Origin: Symsagittifera roscoffensis | Lineage: Eukaryota > Xenacoelomorpha > Acoela > Convolutidae | Assembly (NCBI RefSeq): GCF_963678635.1 | Contig: NC_087071.1 | Location: forward strand, 23,016,013 to 23,080,012 | Direction of reading: 5' to 3' | DNA length: 64,000 bases | In this document: piece after piece, positions 41,151 to 55,864 of the stretch | Layout of the letters: the number at the start of each line of letters is the position of its first letter | How positions within the stretch are numbered: position 1 is the first letter of the stretch | Made by a program: the position numbers and the translations under genes | Notes under the pieces: generated by a model | The model's input: the letters and a program-made list of their open reading frames with translations, nothing else | Database searches by the model: none | What the model was told of the DNA's origin: nothing

Positions 41151-43249
41151 TGTTATACATTTTGCATCTACTATCAATTAGACAAAAAAAACAGCTAAAA
41201 TTTTCGAATGATTTCAGCAACCTTAATTAGCCGCTTACGCTTAATACAACAAAAAATATAGAAAAACAGTTCATCCCAGTTTAGCCAAGTAAGCGATTTT
41301 TGCATCGACTAAAATTTTGTAGCTTTAATTTTTTCTTGATTTTTATTTATTGAGAAAGTTATTGTAAAAATCCGTCAGAAAATGTTAAATTAATCAGTCA
41401 AAAATTGCGTGGACAAAAACATCCATAAGCAGCCAAGTCCGCTCTAGGAAAAAACTAATTCAAAACAAGTTCACAAGTTCAGGGCAATACATTTTCATGC
41501 ATTGAGTCTATGTAGAAACGTTAGCCATATTTCAAACTTTGAAAATTCTTGCAATTTTTCCAAAAAGAGCACTTTTTTTTATCTTAACAAAAAATTTATA
41601 ATCTAAAATTGAAGTTATTTGATATCGATGCCTAAAAAAATGGCATAGAAATTGATTTTGAAGACAAAATGATTAAAAAAATTAGCGAGACCTTACCAAA
41701 ATTGTCACTTACTCCGAAAAAAAAACGTCTAAAAATAATCAATTTTTGCCTATAAGGTTGCCGAAAACAATAATTTGGCACAAAAAAATCAGAAGATGGT
41801 TTTTTGTAACGCCATAATTCTTGTTGTCGTTTTTATAAGGTAAGTTAGTTTAATGTTACAGCAAAACACGCCGCGATTCATAAAAATCTTTTTTTTTCAG
41901 CTGAAATGAAAATATTATATTTTTTGATATCGTTTTATATCGATGTCCTAAAATACAAACCACGCAGCAAAACTCCAAAATTTGTTTTATATAGGGTTTT
42001 CGCCATTTAATCTTTTTTGATTTCTGTCGTGTGAGAAAATTTTAGGTTTTTTGAAGAATTCGCAGTGAAGTAAAGGTAATTTTTGCTTAAAGAAAAAAGG
42101 CTTCTCGCAAAATTTCAATGTATGGAAAAAATGCTAGTCACGCATTTTCACAATGCAAAAAATTATCTTCGTAGGTTTTTTTGAGTATTTTTTTTGGACG
42201 TGTGAAATGCTAGTCCCCCTGTCTGAAATTGGATGACTATCATTTTTTTGTCACCCCCAGCACACATAGTCATCCGTTTTCTTCGTAAATGAGAACACAA
42301 ATGCAAAACTCAATAAAAAAAATAGACAATACAGGCCTTAGAAATTAGAATCAAAAGCAATTTTGACAGTGACTAGAACTAGAAAAGACTTTCTGGGAAA
42401 AACTCACACATCACGAGACCAAACCTCTCACATATCACCAATATCACAACACATCACAAAAATCTTCCTGGCTTGACCAACGTACACATAAAATGATTAT
42501 CATACAATTTTGTTCAACAAAATTGCTCATTATACAATTCTATACCTTGAAAGTATAGAAAAATTGCTTATCATACAATTTTCATAGCTGAATCTTTTAT
42601 GATAAGAACTTATTTACAGGCTAGAAAAACTAGCCAAAATGAAAATTTCTAATTTTTGAGCAGTTTTTTTGTTGCTGAATCAATTTTATGCTCATATAAA
42701 AAAATTCGAAAAAAAATCGTGTTGGCAAAGTTTTCTTGCATTTTTTGTCTTCTAATGTCCAGGCTGATTTTTTTTTCACGAAAAGTTGAAAAAAAATTTT
42801 AAATTAAAAACTAAATTTTCTATGTTTTCGAATGATAAGATCAATTTTATTCTTTCAGAAAAGAAGGCCCCATTTTCTAACCACCACCATAAGTAAAAAC
42901 TATATCGTCAAGTACAAAAAGTTTCATTTTTTCAGTTTTGAATCTGAAGAAAGTTTATACATCAACTCTCCAAATGCAGTTCATCTGTGCATTTCTTGTC
43001 AATTGACCTAGGTGTTTTCTTTAAAAAAGGCGAAAACTTTGGTGATTCTATTTTCCGATCTAATAAAAATCAAAACGAAACTTTTTTATTAAGAAATGAA
43101 TATCATACAGTTTTCATAAAAAATAAGTTGTTTACATTTTCCGTATATGAGCAAATTCTTATCCTAGATTTCTCTTACATTTTTAATGCGTGTGGAATAG
43201 TACAAAAATTTATGATACACTTTTTTCATATATGAAAAATGTGTCACAA
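41151..43249. other. Intron-like AT-rich DNA
   Basis: No gene. Repeated 'tatcatacaattttc'-type phrases occur at 42490-42600 and near 43100, related to the repeat at the window start. Confidence 0.45.
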
Positions 43250-43446
43250 GTTTTTTGGTCAACCTGGATTGTGAGTTGTAAGCGAGTTCCGCAATAAGGC
43301 CGGTACCTTTGATCTTTCTTTATTCTTGTTTGACGTTTCATTGTGCCAACAAAAATTCAACATGTTTAATGACTTGTCTCTGGATCACAGTGACATACAC
43401 ACACCAAATTGCGCGACTACTCAGAGCACAGTTTGGCCTCGTAATG
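43250..43446. mobile_element. MITE-like right arm without left end
   Basis: Ends in gcacagtttggcctcgtaatg, the exact reverse complement type of the family's left end, with 'gacttgtctctggat' upstream. The left end is not visible. Confidence 0.5.
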
Positions 43447-43655
43447 AAAATGTAATGAAACTTTTTAGAGTTTAACAGGAAAAATTGATGTTTTAATTTG
43501 ACTATTTGCATAATAATTCAATGTTTTTGAGTCCTAATTGACATCTTCATTTTTTGACTGGTAATTGAAATTACTCGGAGTAACTGTAAACCAGCTACCC
43601 TAGATGCTTCTATAGTTTAGCTGGTTTTTGCAAAATAACCATGTATACAGTTTAC

Positions 43656-43810
43656 CAATGAGCAAACTCCAATCCATTGAAAACCAATTGACGTCCCTGT
43701 AGACTGGCTCTGCTAGTTGCCAGAAGTCATAATATGAATCTTCGTTGGGATACCATGGAAGTCTAGAGGCCACTCTGTCAAACGCAAAACCAATCAAGCA
43801 GAAATAAGAA
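43656..43810 (-). CDS. Internal exon of the host gene (155 bases)
   Basis: The minus strand has a strong acceptor (gtaatttgtttttcag) before 43810 and a donor (CTCATTG/gtaaac) after 43656. The frame codes a W/Y/D-rich stretch including RLPWYPNEDSYYDFWQLAEP and MDWSLLI. It starts in phase 2 and ends in phase 1, agreeing with the next exon. An in-frame ATG at 43821 lies upstream of the acceptor and is probably not used. I do not recognise a family. Confidence 0.5.
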
Positions 43811-44304
43811 CTGAAAAACAAATTACAACAGGATTGTTCATATCGGGGTTAACTCTTGAATATTCTGATAATCAGAATTTAAGTTAACTGCGGTATACTT
43901 TAGAAATTTCTTTTAAATTTTTTTTTTTAAATACCGAACGTTTACATTTTTTCGGCGTTGAGTCTCCCCATAAACATCAGTGCAAATTGATTCTCTTCGT
44001 GTGATCAATTGTTGGGAACAAAAAGGTTGTTTTATTACAATTAAAAATTATTTATCCAACGAGACCAAAAAAATAAAGATGTTTTCTAAAGTTATCATAG
44101 TGCAAACGAGTGAGTCAAAATGTGCTGTTGTTATCTTTTTAACCAAACGAAATTTTCTTCTCAGTTTCTTTATCTGTGAGCAAACAAACTGTTATCAAAA
44201 CAAGCCTCTTAATTAGTCCAAAAAATTTCAAGAAGAAATTTATCTTCCATAAATTTTCACAATATTTTTGTGATTGCTAGACAAACAAAAACTTGTATAG
44301 TGAA
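43811..44304. other. Intron-like DNA
   Basis: Nothing supported; the plus frame at 43980-44216 is AT-biased. Confidence 0.4.
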
Positions 44305-44917
44305 CATTACGAGGCCCAACTGTGCACTGGATAGGCGCACAATTTTGTGGCTGTATGTTCCCGGATTCCTGGGACAAGTCTTTAAAAATGTTCCAAAATT
44401 GCGTCTACTAACAGAATTTCAGTGGATTCCGCGCACAAATAGCTCTAAAGCAAATTTTGTCGGCAAAATGATTTTGGCGCGGATTCTGCAACGAGCGAAT
44501 ATAGGTAGTTGTTCCGAATTCCGTAAAAGTAAGCGGATACCGCACATGCAAGTGGATTCCGCAAATTTATCCGGTTTCCACTTACAATTTGCGGAATTTG
44601 CTTACATTTTGCCGATTTCACTTACAGTTGCGGATTTCGCGACACCTTAATTTTACCAAACACATATATTATTATTTGCTCATGAATTCCACAAACTGGT
44701 TCCGGATTCCACACATTTTGTTGCAGATTCCGCAAGGTTGCCTGTTTTTGGAGCGATTTTGAGCAATACAGTGTTTTAGCTATTTGGCCGTGGAATTCAA
44801 AACAGCAGAGAAAATCAAAGAAAAACAGCAATGTTGCGGATACCGCGATAAATCTAATTTTTGCCTGTTGCCGAATCCGCTTACAATTCAAAAAATTTAC
44901 AGTTTGGCCTCATAATG
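44305..44917. mobile_element. MITE-like element, copy D (613 bases)
   Basis: Left end CATTACGAGGCCCAACTGTGC followed by 'actggataggcgcacaatt'; right end acagtttggcctcataatg. The interior holds GCGGAATTTGC/GCGGAATCCGC-type motifs and, inverted, the block 'caatacagtgttttagct' found in copy A at 3310-3335. The size matches copy A (637). No transposase. Confidence 0.7.
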
Positions 44918-47060
44918 AAAAAAAGAAGATTATATTTCTCTAAAATTTGGAAGAATATGTAAAAGTTTTGTTGTCATATAAAATTCTCATCAAGTGGTGA
45001 GATAGTTTTAGTTTTATTTGTCGAACTTACTGAGCACAAATGAATATTTTCGGTCCTAGTTTGACAAAAAACTGCAACATACTACATCGACTGGAACTTT
45101 AAAAAAAATTTTCCCATATTTTGTCCAATGTCAGCCCCATTTAAGAAAAACGCAGAAAAATTGTAAGTTGCTTACGTTTGCAAGTGTTAATTGTAATAGT
45201 TGATCAAAAGCGCGCATTAGTTATCTGAATTTATTCAAATTGGCATTTTGTAGCTTCCACAATTTAATTTTCAAAATGCAGGTAAAATATCCGTTCAATG
45301 GAGAGCACTTAACCTCAAAACATTTCAAAAAGTATAAAAATGTCGATATTATAAAAAACAAAGGAAACACTGTTTTTAAGCAATTAAATCTAAAAAAACA
45401 TGCATAAAAGCACTACGTTGTAATGAGCTGAATAAGCTGAATCATTTTTTTCTAAATAATTTATCTTTTATCAAAAAAAAAAGATTTTATACCAGACAAA
45501 AAACGAAGCAATTTTTTTCTTCTCTTTTTGTCAAGACAACAATTTTGAATTTGGTGACACAAAGTTTATAACTGAGCTAAATTTACAGAAATTAAGCTCG
45601 ATGATACTGAATTAAATTTTTCTTATGGATCTGAGGGTACTTCACTGGTGACAAAAAGTTTATTACTGAGCTAAGTTTACAGAAATTAACCTCGATGGTA
45701 CTGAATTGAGTTTTCAAATTTCTTAAATCTGAAGGTATTTCGAAACAAATCACTGGTATACATTTGCGAATTGGTTTTTTTTATTCGTGATATTTTTTTT
45801 CTTCTGACCACTCGCATAAGGAATTTTGGATTCGGGTCAGTTTTTTCCAGCCAACTTTGACAATCTCAACGAGAGCTCGTATGGGGGCAAATGCGGTATC
45901 AGAACCCTTCTGGGTTCATTTTGTTCAATCAAATCTTAGAAATATTCTACCATTGCTGTTGAATGTGTCAGAAAAAAACTTGTCAGAAAAACAGTTTAAA
46001 ACTCAATCGGATTAAAAAACAGAACGTTTTTTTCCCTTAAATTGCACTATTGTATATACTTTGAAGTTCTTCTTTTATTTCTTAAACTTACCTCTTAATT
46101 CAACATGTCAGTTACACTCAGTGCTACACATGAACAAAATCCGTCTCTCCTTGGCATATACTTTGCATGTAAAGTTGTACTTATAAATTTCTTTATTATT
46201 TTCGTATAATTTTGTTGGAACAGAAAAACTTTGCAACCATCTAAAACAAAAATTCAAAATACTTTTTCGCATTATTTAGTCCAGATTGCGCATAATATAG
46301 TCCAGATTTGGCAAATTTCAAACCGCCGAAACAATTGAAGGTAAACAAAGTTTTTATATTTGAACCCAGAAGTATCGATATCCTCATTGTGGTATAAAAA
46401 CTTTGTGGAAAACCAATTTTTCGATTGGCGAAATCTCTACAAAAAAAGAACTACACCGAGCATAAACTATTACCGAGCATAAATGATGCTCAGGAAACTT
46501 TCAGCATCAGAGTATCAGAGCGCTCTTTTCTAAGTCACGTTAGTCTACTATTGAGCATTTCACGAAATGGTTTAGCCAGTATAGACGAATGGTGAGGACA
46601 CCCATTTTGAAAATTGGTTTGAAAATAAAACAACCCCGAGCATACATATTCCTTACTTTCTTCGAACAAAAAGATCAAACTGTTCCGGAGTTCACGAAAA
46701 ATCCTTCTTAAGCTTTGTCGCGCAATTCGCACAATTCCGAAAAAGCACACTTATGGCTCGCAATTTTTTCCTTGAAAAACGGCAAAATCAAAATGACTTT
46801 TTTTTCGAAAAAAACTCTGCAAGTTATTACTCCGGCTTATAATTTTTTCAAAAAATTTGATCCGAAATTTCCAAACCTGATCTTTTTCCATGGAAAACAC
46901 CTAACCCTTTAATTAAATTATTTTCAAAAATTTATGAGAAAAATACCCGGTCAGCAAACGCTAAATTGAATTTTCAAAGTTTGTTCCTCAAAAAATGAAA
47001 AAGCCATGTGCAGCAGTGTTATATATTTCAAATACAATTAATGGTAATAGTTGTCCGTAC
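44918..47060. other. Intron-like AT-rich DNA with a 94-base tandem repeat
   Basis: Positions 45553-45646 and 45647-45750 are two similar units (ggtgacaaaaagtttat.actgagcta...). Elsewhere nothing supported. The minus frame at 46535-46750 has a donor-like gtaagg near 46650 but no clean acceptor. Confidence 0.45.
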
Positions 47061-47169
47061 CTAACCATCGAGCATAAATTACTCGGGCTTCTTCTTGCTG
47101 CTGTGGAGCTGGGCAATGTGAAAACTAAAGGTTCCCACGGCTCATCAGGAACTGAAGCTATTGTAGAGG
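47061..47169 (-). CDS. Possible upstream exon of the host gene (109 bases)
   Basis: The minus strand has an acceptor (gtttatttttcag) before 47169 and a donor (GGTTAG/gtacgg) after 47061. The frame codes STIASVPDEPWEPLVFTLPS then an R/S-rich stretch. It enters in phase 1 and leaves in phase 2, which fits the exon at 43656-43810. The plus strand is also open over these bases (46995-47180), so strand assignment rests on splice sites and phase agreement. Confidence 0.35.
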
Positions 47170-47384
47170 CTGAAAAATAAACATTGAAGAAAGTGAATAA
47201 TTCAATGATTTATCGTAGATATGTAAAGTTTTTACAAGCGAGCTAACTTCAGACAGTGTGAGCAAATTTAGGGCCGTGGTTGCGTTACCCTGGCTAAAAT
47301 TTTGACCAGATTATCGCGACCGAATTTTTTTGTTCCGATCATTGAAAACGCGGAGGAATTTTGTATACAGGTGTTAGTAGTATA

Positions 47385-47582
47385 TGTTAGGACTGAAGTG
47401 GACGGGGGGGTGGTTGCTGACCCCCATGTATTAACATAGTCTATAGAGTATCCGGTCAGCAGGCTATGTGTTACGATAATGAATAGATTTCCCTATGTAT
47501 TAAGATAGGGATTATGTTTCCTATGTATTAAGATGGTAAGATTTGAGATGGTAAACTTCGGAAAAAATTTTGGCGCCCGAGC
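47385..47582 (+). mobile_element. Possible LTR end plus primer-binding site of another retroelement
   Basis: A TGTTAGGACTGAAGTGG start resembles many LTR 5' ends, and TGGCGCCCGAGC at 47571-47582 resembles a retroviral-type primer-binding site. Two copies of 'cctatgtattaagat' lie between. No CA end, gag or pol follows, so at best a small remnant. Confidence 0.25.
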
Positions 47583-47858
47583 TTACCATGTTTTTAAGAT
47601 CCTCTACAACAATCCGATAAGCTATAGATTTTTTCATTGTATTAAGATATGATTTTTATTTTGTTTTAAACCACTTGATTTTTTATATTGATAGTGTCTG
47701 AAACTATGCTGAAACCTAACTGAAGATTTAAAGAAGAAATCAAGTTCTTCAGAAGAAAAAATTCAAATTACTGTAGATTGTTATATTACAGTTCAAAAGT
47801 TAAATAACATATAAATCATTGCATCGTGTAAAATTTTACTACAGTTTACAGGTAAAAT

Positions 47859-50478
47859 TTACAAGTTCAATGGCTTAGTATGTATTCCATCATCAAGTAC
47901 TTCCCTTTACGAGTAAAAGTAACTGAGGCCTTTCTTAGTTTGTTCATATATTCCGACTAAATGGTTAGAGGTTCTGAATTCGCGATTCGTCGACTTGAAA
48001 TTTATAGCTTCGTCAAGAAATCGTCATTTTTTAGACATTGGTCCATCCCCAGTATCTTCTAGCGTTCTTTTTTTGAGTCCTTTGCAGCTAAATTTAAATT
48101 TATCGCTTTTACTATCATATCAGCATTACGTCTTGCTGCACAGGCACAACATTTCAGTACAGCGAAATTCTTGTTTGAATAGACCGGGTTGTCGTTTGTC
48201 ATGCTTTTTTATGGACAGCGCAGCATGTGCGTGAAAAGAAATTTTTCTTTGCACTGACAATAAAGTTATCTCTGCAGTCATTTCGACGGATATGCAGCCA
48301 TTGAGTTTTGTACTTAGGTGAAATATAATCCTCCAAGTTCTCTCCGGCTAATGCTAGATACAGAGAGTCTGTGTCCATCTCTAGTTTCTCGAACTTGTTC
48401 CCATTGCAATACTTATGAAAAAATTGTAATACAACATTCTGAGTTTGGCGTATTGAAGGATGAAAAGCCTACAAAAATTGGTTCTCTATGTTCAATTGTT
48501 GACTTTAACAGTTCTACTTCATAGAAATCTTTTTTCACAACATTCAATCGCTTGAAAATATTTTCATTTATTGCTTTGTGTGTCTTCTCATCGCTGAGAT
48601 ATTTGGCTATCGTGTGTCTAGATCTGTCCATAATTTGATAACCGTACGAACTGTTACCGAGAATCATGGTCTCAGCAACAACTCGAGAGTGTGGATTCTC
48701 ATCTCCTTCTCGTCGAGCATCAACAACAGATTGAACAAAGATGTTGAAATATTTCCTAGGTTTGTACTCAACAAACCGATAAATTTTTGTACTTTGAAGT
48801 CCAACACTTAGATAGAAGTTAAGAAGGGATGTGATAATTGTACCGTTTTCTAAATTAGAACTGAAAATCAATTTTCGTTTTAGATTTTTCAGCAAATCGT
48901 TTTCTTCGGCTTAGTTTTTCATGTATTCTCCAATATCGTATTGGCCGACGTCAATGTTTTTGAATATTGGAAGAGAATTTAAAATGTGGGCTTCAACTCG
49001 TCGGGACTATTAAATCACATTACACATAGTCAAAAAGAGATCCGTTTCCGTTCTTCATTTTTCCAAGTGAAGAGTAAGCAGACAGAGGTGTTCTATATGG
49101 GAAATTATTTTTGACATGGTTTTTAACTGAGGAATTTGTTTTGAAATGCTCCCACCACTCGCACTCCCACATTTCCTGAATTTTGTAACCTTTTTCTTTT
49201 ATGTACTCTCGTCTCAACTCATCCATTTCTCGCTTCTTGTTTCCCCTTTCTAAATCTTGTTCTGACAACATTAGACGGGTTTCTTGGCATGAGCAGAAGT
49301 AATAGTAGCAAGCCAGAGCTTCAAATAGTGTTTACAGTGATCGCAGTGGCCATGAACATGGAAACATTCAATTTTCTTCTGCTTTCCGTTTGTGTAAAAA
49401 CTCTCAGTTTTACACTCTGGTCTCAATTCTTGATAGAGGGACATAACCATGTTCTCTAAAATTCTTGTTCTGCTTTTTCTAGTCTTAAGGCAATCAGTTT
49501 CAGAGTCATACTCCCATCTTGTGTAAAACCTGGTCGGCATCTCTTGACACATTGTGAATGGATATAATTGGCTAGTGTCATATCCAACTATTGACGAGTT
49601 ACGAATATAAGTTTGATCGACAACAGCTCTTCGCGTAAAAATTATTGATAGACCGCCATTCATGTCCTCCCTAATTTTCTCACATAAAAATCATTATCTC
49701 CTTCAAAGAACGAGTAGAATTTGTGATTTGTCGATTTGTATAAGCAGATAACTGCAAGATTTGGAAGCATGCATCCCAGTTTGAGCATGTCAATTTCCTT
49801 ATCATGGTAAAACTCCATCATTTTTTGCATAGCTTGAAGAGTAGAAACAACATTTATGTTGTTTTACCATCGTAAGAAGTCTTTCAAAGTAATCATGCTG
49901 TGTTGTTCCCAGATTTTTTTCAAATAAGAGTAACTTTCAAAATCTGTTGATGGAACTGATTGAATACGTAACTTTTTCAGCGCATTTCTTTGATCAAGTC
50001 CTCCACTAACCAGTTTTTGGTAATCGTTGAAATCTTTCTCGAGAGGGTTGTGATTTCTCAGTTTACTGAAAAAGGCTTCACATGGAGGCAATTCCGTACA
50101 GTCAAGCTTGTCTGGACTATCAAACCGTTCGTAGTGGAAAAACCTTTGATTTCACCTGCTTTATAGGCTTTAACAAACGAATCCAATGTTTTTGCTACTC
50201 CAAAAAACTTCATTATGTCCAGAAACTGAACATCTCCAATTTTGAATGATATGAAATCATTTGCTTTTTAAATGACTGTTGGCTCGTTCTCTTTATCACA
50301 TATAAGGTATGGAATCAAATAATATTTGATAAAGTTGAGATCGTATCTGCCGCTTTTGAAGCCAAACACCGGAAATGTATTAACATAGCGCTCTAAATGC
50401 TGTTTCAAGTCGATCAGCTGATTTTTTTGAGTTCTTAAGAATTGCATAGACATGTCATCCTCCTCTGCATCTTCAGAT
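47859..50478 (-). pseudogene. Decayed Polinton-type protein-primed DNA polymerase B
   Basis: Broken reading on the minus strand carries the landmarks of family B2 polymerases in order. Exonuclease-region motif FKSGRYDLNFIKYYL (about 50350). A LDIMKFFG-type block with a spaced FVKAYK (50140-50240). An EAFFSKL block (50080). Polymerase motif A GYDTSQLYP (about 49580). A YKIQEMWECEWW block (49170), typical of Polinton-like enzymes. Motif B LGNSSYGYQIMDRSRH (48660). YAKLRM (48440). Motif C MDTDSLYLAL (48360). A C-terminal end with a TAA at 47859. At least six frameshifts or stops split these, and the N-terminus is cut off by the GTAA satellite near 50480. No Polinton integrase, ATPase or capsid gene was found nearby. 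Confidence 0.88.
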
Positions 50479-50484
50479 CATTCA

Positions 50485-52620
<2,136 letters not shown>

Positions 52621-54059
52621 AGGGAAACAACGCAAAGTGAAAAGAGGTTGAGTCAAAAGTAACTTGGGGTCGTTCAAGTATTTTTTCCAAGGAACAGTTT
52701 TTCATACCAATTAAGTCGCCATAAGTTCTCAACCTAATTGAAACGTCGCAAATAAGGTCAATAGAACTAACAAAGAATCATAAAAAGCTACAAAAAGTTT
52801 CTTCGGTTAGAACTGTCATAATAAAATTGTTTTAAGGACGTATACATTTCTTGAAATATTTTTAAATCATTTGGAGTAACTCGGTTTTTCCCAGTTTCGA
52901 TGTTTTTTTTTCAATGCCTCTCCCAGCTGCTAAATGTCAGCCAGTGGAGATAAAAGATACCTAGCAGATAATTTTGGACTTGTCTAGTTTCGGCGGTAAA
53001 TAACCAAATGAACCACCGGAAACACTTTCGTTTTGTAGAAATTCACCACGCCTTTGCAAAAAATTCGTATCATTTTTTCTTATTCCTCTCCTCTTTTCCT
53101 TTTTCCACTCATTCTTTCCCCATTGAAACTTCCATTGACCTCTAGAGAAATACAGCCTACAGTTCCTCCTCGGTTTGAAACCTTGAATTTTTTGTATGGT
53201 TGAAAACCCTCTAATTTGTAGTTAATTATCAAAGTCTTCAAAACAATAAGTTCCCTCTAATTTCATTTTTCTCGATTTAAAATTTGACAAATTTATCATT
53301 TGCTATAACTTGCCCAGAAACGTCCGCCGCCTTTAGAGAGTAATTTCATTTTACTACCTTTCACCAATAAATATAGCACAAGTTGGGGAAATAGTTTACT
53401 GCTGCCTACAGTTCAGCTACGTTGCCAAAATTGCCGGCTAATTTTTTTATATACCATAAAAGTCAACTCCTCGTTCACTAACAATTTTCAACTAGGTCGA
53501 AAGTTAATTTGCCCTAAACAAATATAACAATTAATATGATTCATATAATTAACCAGGACCAAAAATTAGGACCTCAAAAATTGGAATTAGAAAAAATTCT
53601 GTATCGTTTCCCTTGTTGCTAAGCTAAGCTTAGCAAGATCCTAATTAGGGGGTCTTCTGCTTTTAAGATGGAAAATTTCTTTCGCTTACAAAATCCTAGG
53701 ATGAGGGTCCCCCAAAAAATTAAGGACCCATTTTCTAGGATTTTGCTTTACGTAAGGAGCCCCCCTTAGCAAGGACCCCCCCCCCCCCCTCAGGACACGA
53801 TACATTACTACTAAAGCCACCACCAGAAAAAACTAAACCATTAACTTTACGCCAATTTGCCTCGGATGAGTCTGTTGTTGAATGGGTTCGAATCCTACCC
53901 TACCTGCTGCTGGCAACAGTTTGTTAATCTTTACCTGAAGATCTTGGGCATAAATGTTAGTGTATGATCGATCAATGACTTTTCAAATAACCCTGAATTT
54001 TTTTTGCAAATTTTACTAAATTCCATGTCAAACGCCACCCTCAAGTAATTCTTAACTCC
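52621..54059. other. AT-rich DNA, no supported gene
   Basis: A minus frame without ATG at about 52974-53223 stays open in a purine-rich strand, but I see no splice or domain support. Short palindromic 'aagctaagcttagcaa' and a C12-like run (53778-53790) are present. A sequence 'gggttcgaatcc' at 53885 mimics a Pol III B box without a tRNA fold. Confidence 0.45.
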
Positions 54060-54370
54060 CCCCAATCAAAGAGACGGGGGGCGTGTGAATCATAAACACC
54101 CTCCCCAAAGTGTACCAATAAATAGGGGGTGGGGGTAGGGTGCGAATGGCATTTGCGCTAAGCTGGCAGGGAGGGGGTAAAGTAAACTGAGGCCGGGGGG
54201 AGTTAAAGTAAACTGGGGGGAGGGGGGAGGTAAGTAAAATGTCGGGGGGGGGGGTAGGTAAAATGTTGGGGGGGGGGGGTAGTTAAAATGTCGGGGGGGG
54301 GGGGGGTAGGGTAGAAGAGGGGGGAGGGGAGGAGCGTAGGGGGTAAATTAAACGGGGGGGAATACCGTTC
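54060..54370 (+). repeat. G-rich low-complexity tract
   Basis: Runs of 5-13 G alternate with taggtaaaatgt or agttaaagtaaact. It has strong G-quadruplex potential on the plus strand, opposite in orientation to the C-rich tracts at 6115 and 8336. Confidence 0.85.
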
Positions 54371-54479
54371 AAAACCCACAATGTATAAAAAAATATGTAA
54401 ATTTTAACGTGAAATGTATAACTTTATGAAACGTATTAGGTAGCAACTGCACTAAATGAGATAAATTTGATAAAAATTG

Positions 54480-54690
54480 TAAATCGATTATAATTGATTA
54501 TATTGCCAAAAAATTATTAGGAGTTTAATCTATTTTTAATGGATTATAATCGAGTATAATGGATCATATTGACCTATAAAAATAGGATTATAATCCATTT
54601 TTAAAGGATTATAATTGATTATTTTTTAAAGTTTTTTATAGGTACTGACCATGGTATGGCAATATAATCGATTATAATCCATGGGCGCTC
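54480..54690. mobile_element. Palindromic ATTATAAT family element
   Basis: Multiple alternating 'gattataatcgattataat' arms, the same family as at 5711, 32745 and 37376. No ORF. Confidence 0.55.
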
Positions 54691-55069
54691 GGTGCTGGCA
54701 ATGTTCTTAAAAAAGTGTCTGCTTAGGGGTGATCTGTATAACGAAATCTGCTTCAATTTCAGCTGAAGCCACTGAACATTCGTTATTGTAGCTTGAGGGG
54801 CCTACAGCATTACTGAAAGGTTTTCTTGACATATTTTACTGGAAAAAGTGCTAATTTAAAATAAAACGTTTAAAAGTTATTAGCTCACAAGTTTATCTTA
54901 GCATAGTTTTATTATGCATACTTTTATTATGCATAGTTTACATAGGTTAGGTATAATTATATTAACGTGGTTTGTCGGCAGCTCCAAAAAATTTCATACA
55001 ACAAAAGTTTTTGTTTTGGACCACTAAAGGTAACTTTAAACCCGTATCCAGTAAATTGTAAATTTTCTA

Positions 55070-55690
55070 AAACAGATCTGACATAATATATTTCAGATCT
55101 AAATTTCAGATCTGAACAGGTTGTAAAATGAGTAAATAAGGCTTTGATACTTTTTTGATTATTTCAGATCTGAAAAATTAATGAGTCTGACAAAAATTTT
55201 GCAATTTTTGATTTTTTTTTGTATTTGATAGCTTCTGCTGGCTACTAGCAGGTACTCAGCAAAGTCTCCAATGGAAGACTGCCAGTATATGTTCACTCAA
55301 GCATGAGATAAACATTGGAAACGCATAAGAAGAGCATAAAAATTGACGGGTGTTCTATAACAGTTTTTGAAAACTTTTTAACACAGTTGAACAAAAATTT
55401 TAGTCAAAATAAATGTTTGTGAAAATGTTCGGAATTTTCAAAAAAAACTCAATTTTTTGCTCAAAATGCATAAATTATAATTTTACAAAAGATTTCTCAG
55501 ATTTGATTTCAGATCTGATTTCAGATCTGAACTTTTCTTTTTTAAGGTAATTTCAGATCTAAAATTTTCTGTTTCAGATCCAAATTTCAGATCTGAAATT
55601 TGTAAATTCTCATCAAGATCTGAAAGAAAAAATTTCAGATCTGAAAATCAACTTATGTAAGAATTGAAGAATTTCAGATCTCTCACAGAA
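55070..55690. repeat. AATTTCAGATCTGAAATT palindromic dispersed array
   Basis: About 14 copies of TTTCAGATCTGAAA or a half of it are scattered over 600 bases, often as full palindromes around AGATCT. The spacing is irregular, so it is not a CRISPR. Could be a protein-binding array or a local micro-repeat. Confidence 0.75.
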
Positions 55691-55864
55691 AATCTCCTGG
55701 GAACGGGAAGTATTTCGTATCTGTTCAAAAATCTGGATCCAATCTCTCCGTTAGAAATGACCCTGCGTTGCGCACAATTCACTATATGGGGTGTCTGTTT
55801 TAAGCTTTGTGTTCTCTTGCACATCAATGTGGAGATTTTCCGTTGCTTACAGTTTTCAACATTA

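Noticed and set aside
46995-47180. Plus-strand 61-codon ORF
   Set aside because: The opposite strand over the same bases has a better acceptor, a donor and phases that match the next exon; I kept the minus-strand reading with low confidence.
53820-53910. tRNA gene suggested by GGTTCGAATCC
   Set aside because: The T-arm is imperfect, no matching acceptor stem or D-arm exists upstream; only the B-box-like string is present. The same holds for gggttcgaacc at 6968 and 9188.
55070-55690. CRISPR-like repeat array
   Set aside because: Spacing is irregular, the repeat is a short palindrome and the DNA is eukaryotic.
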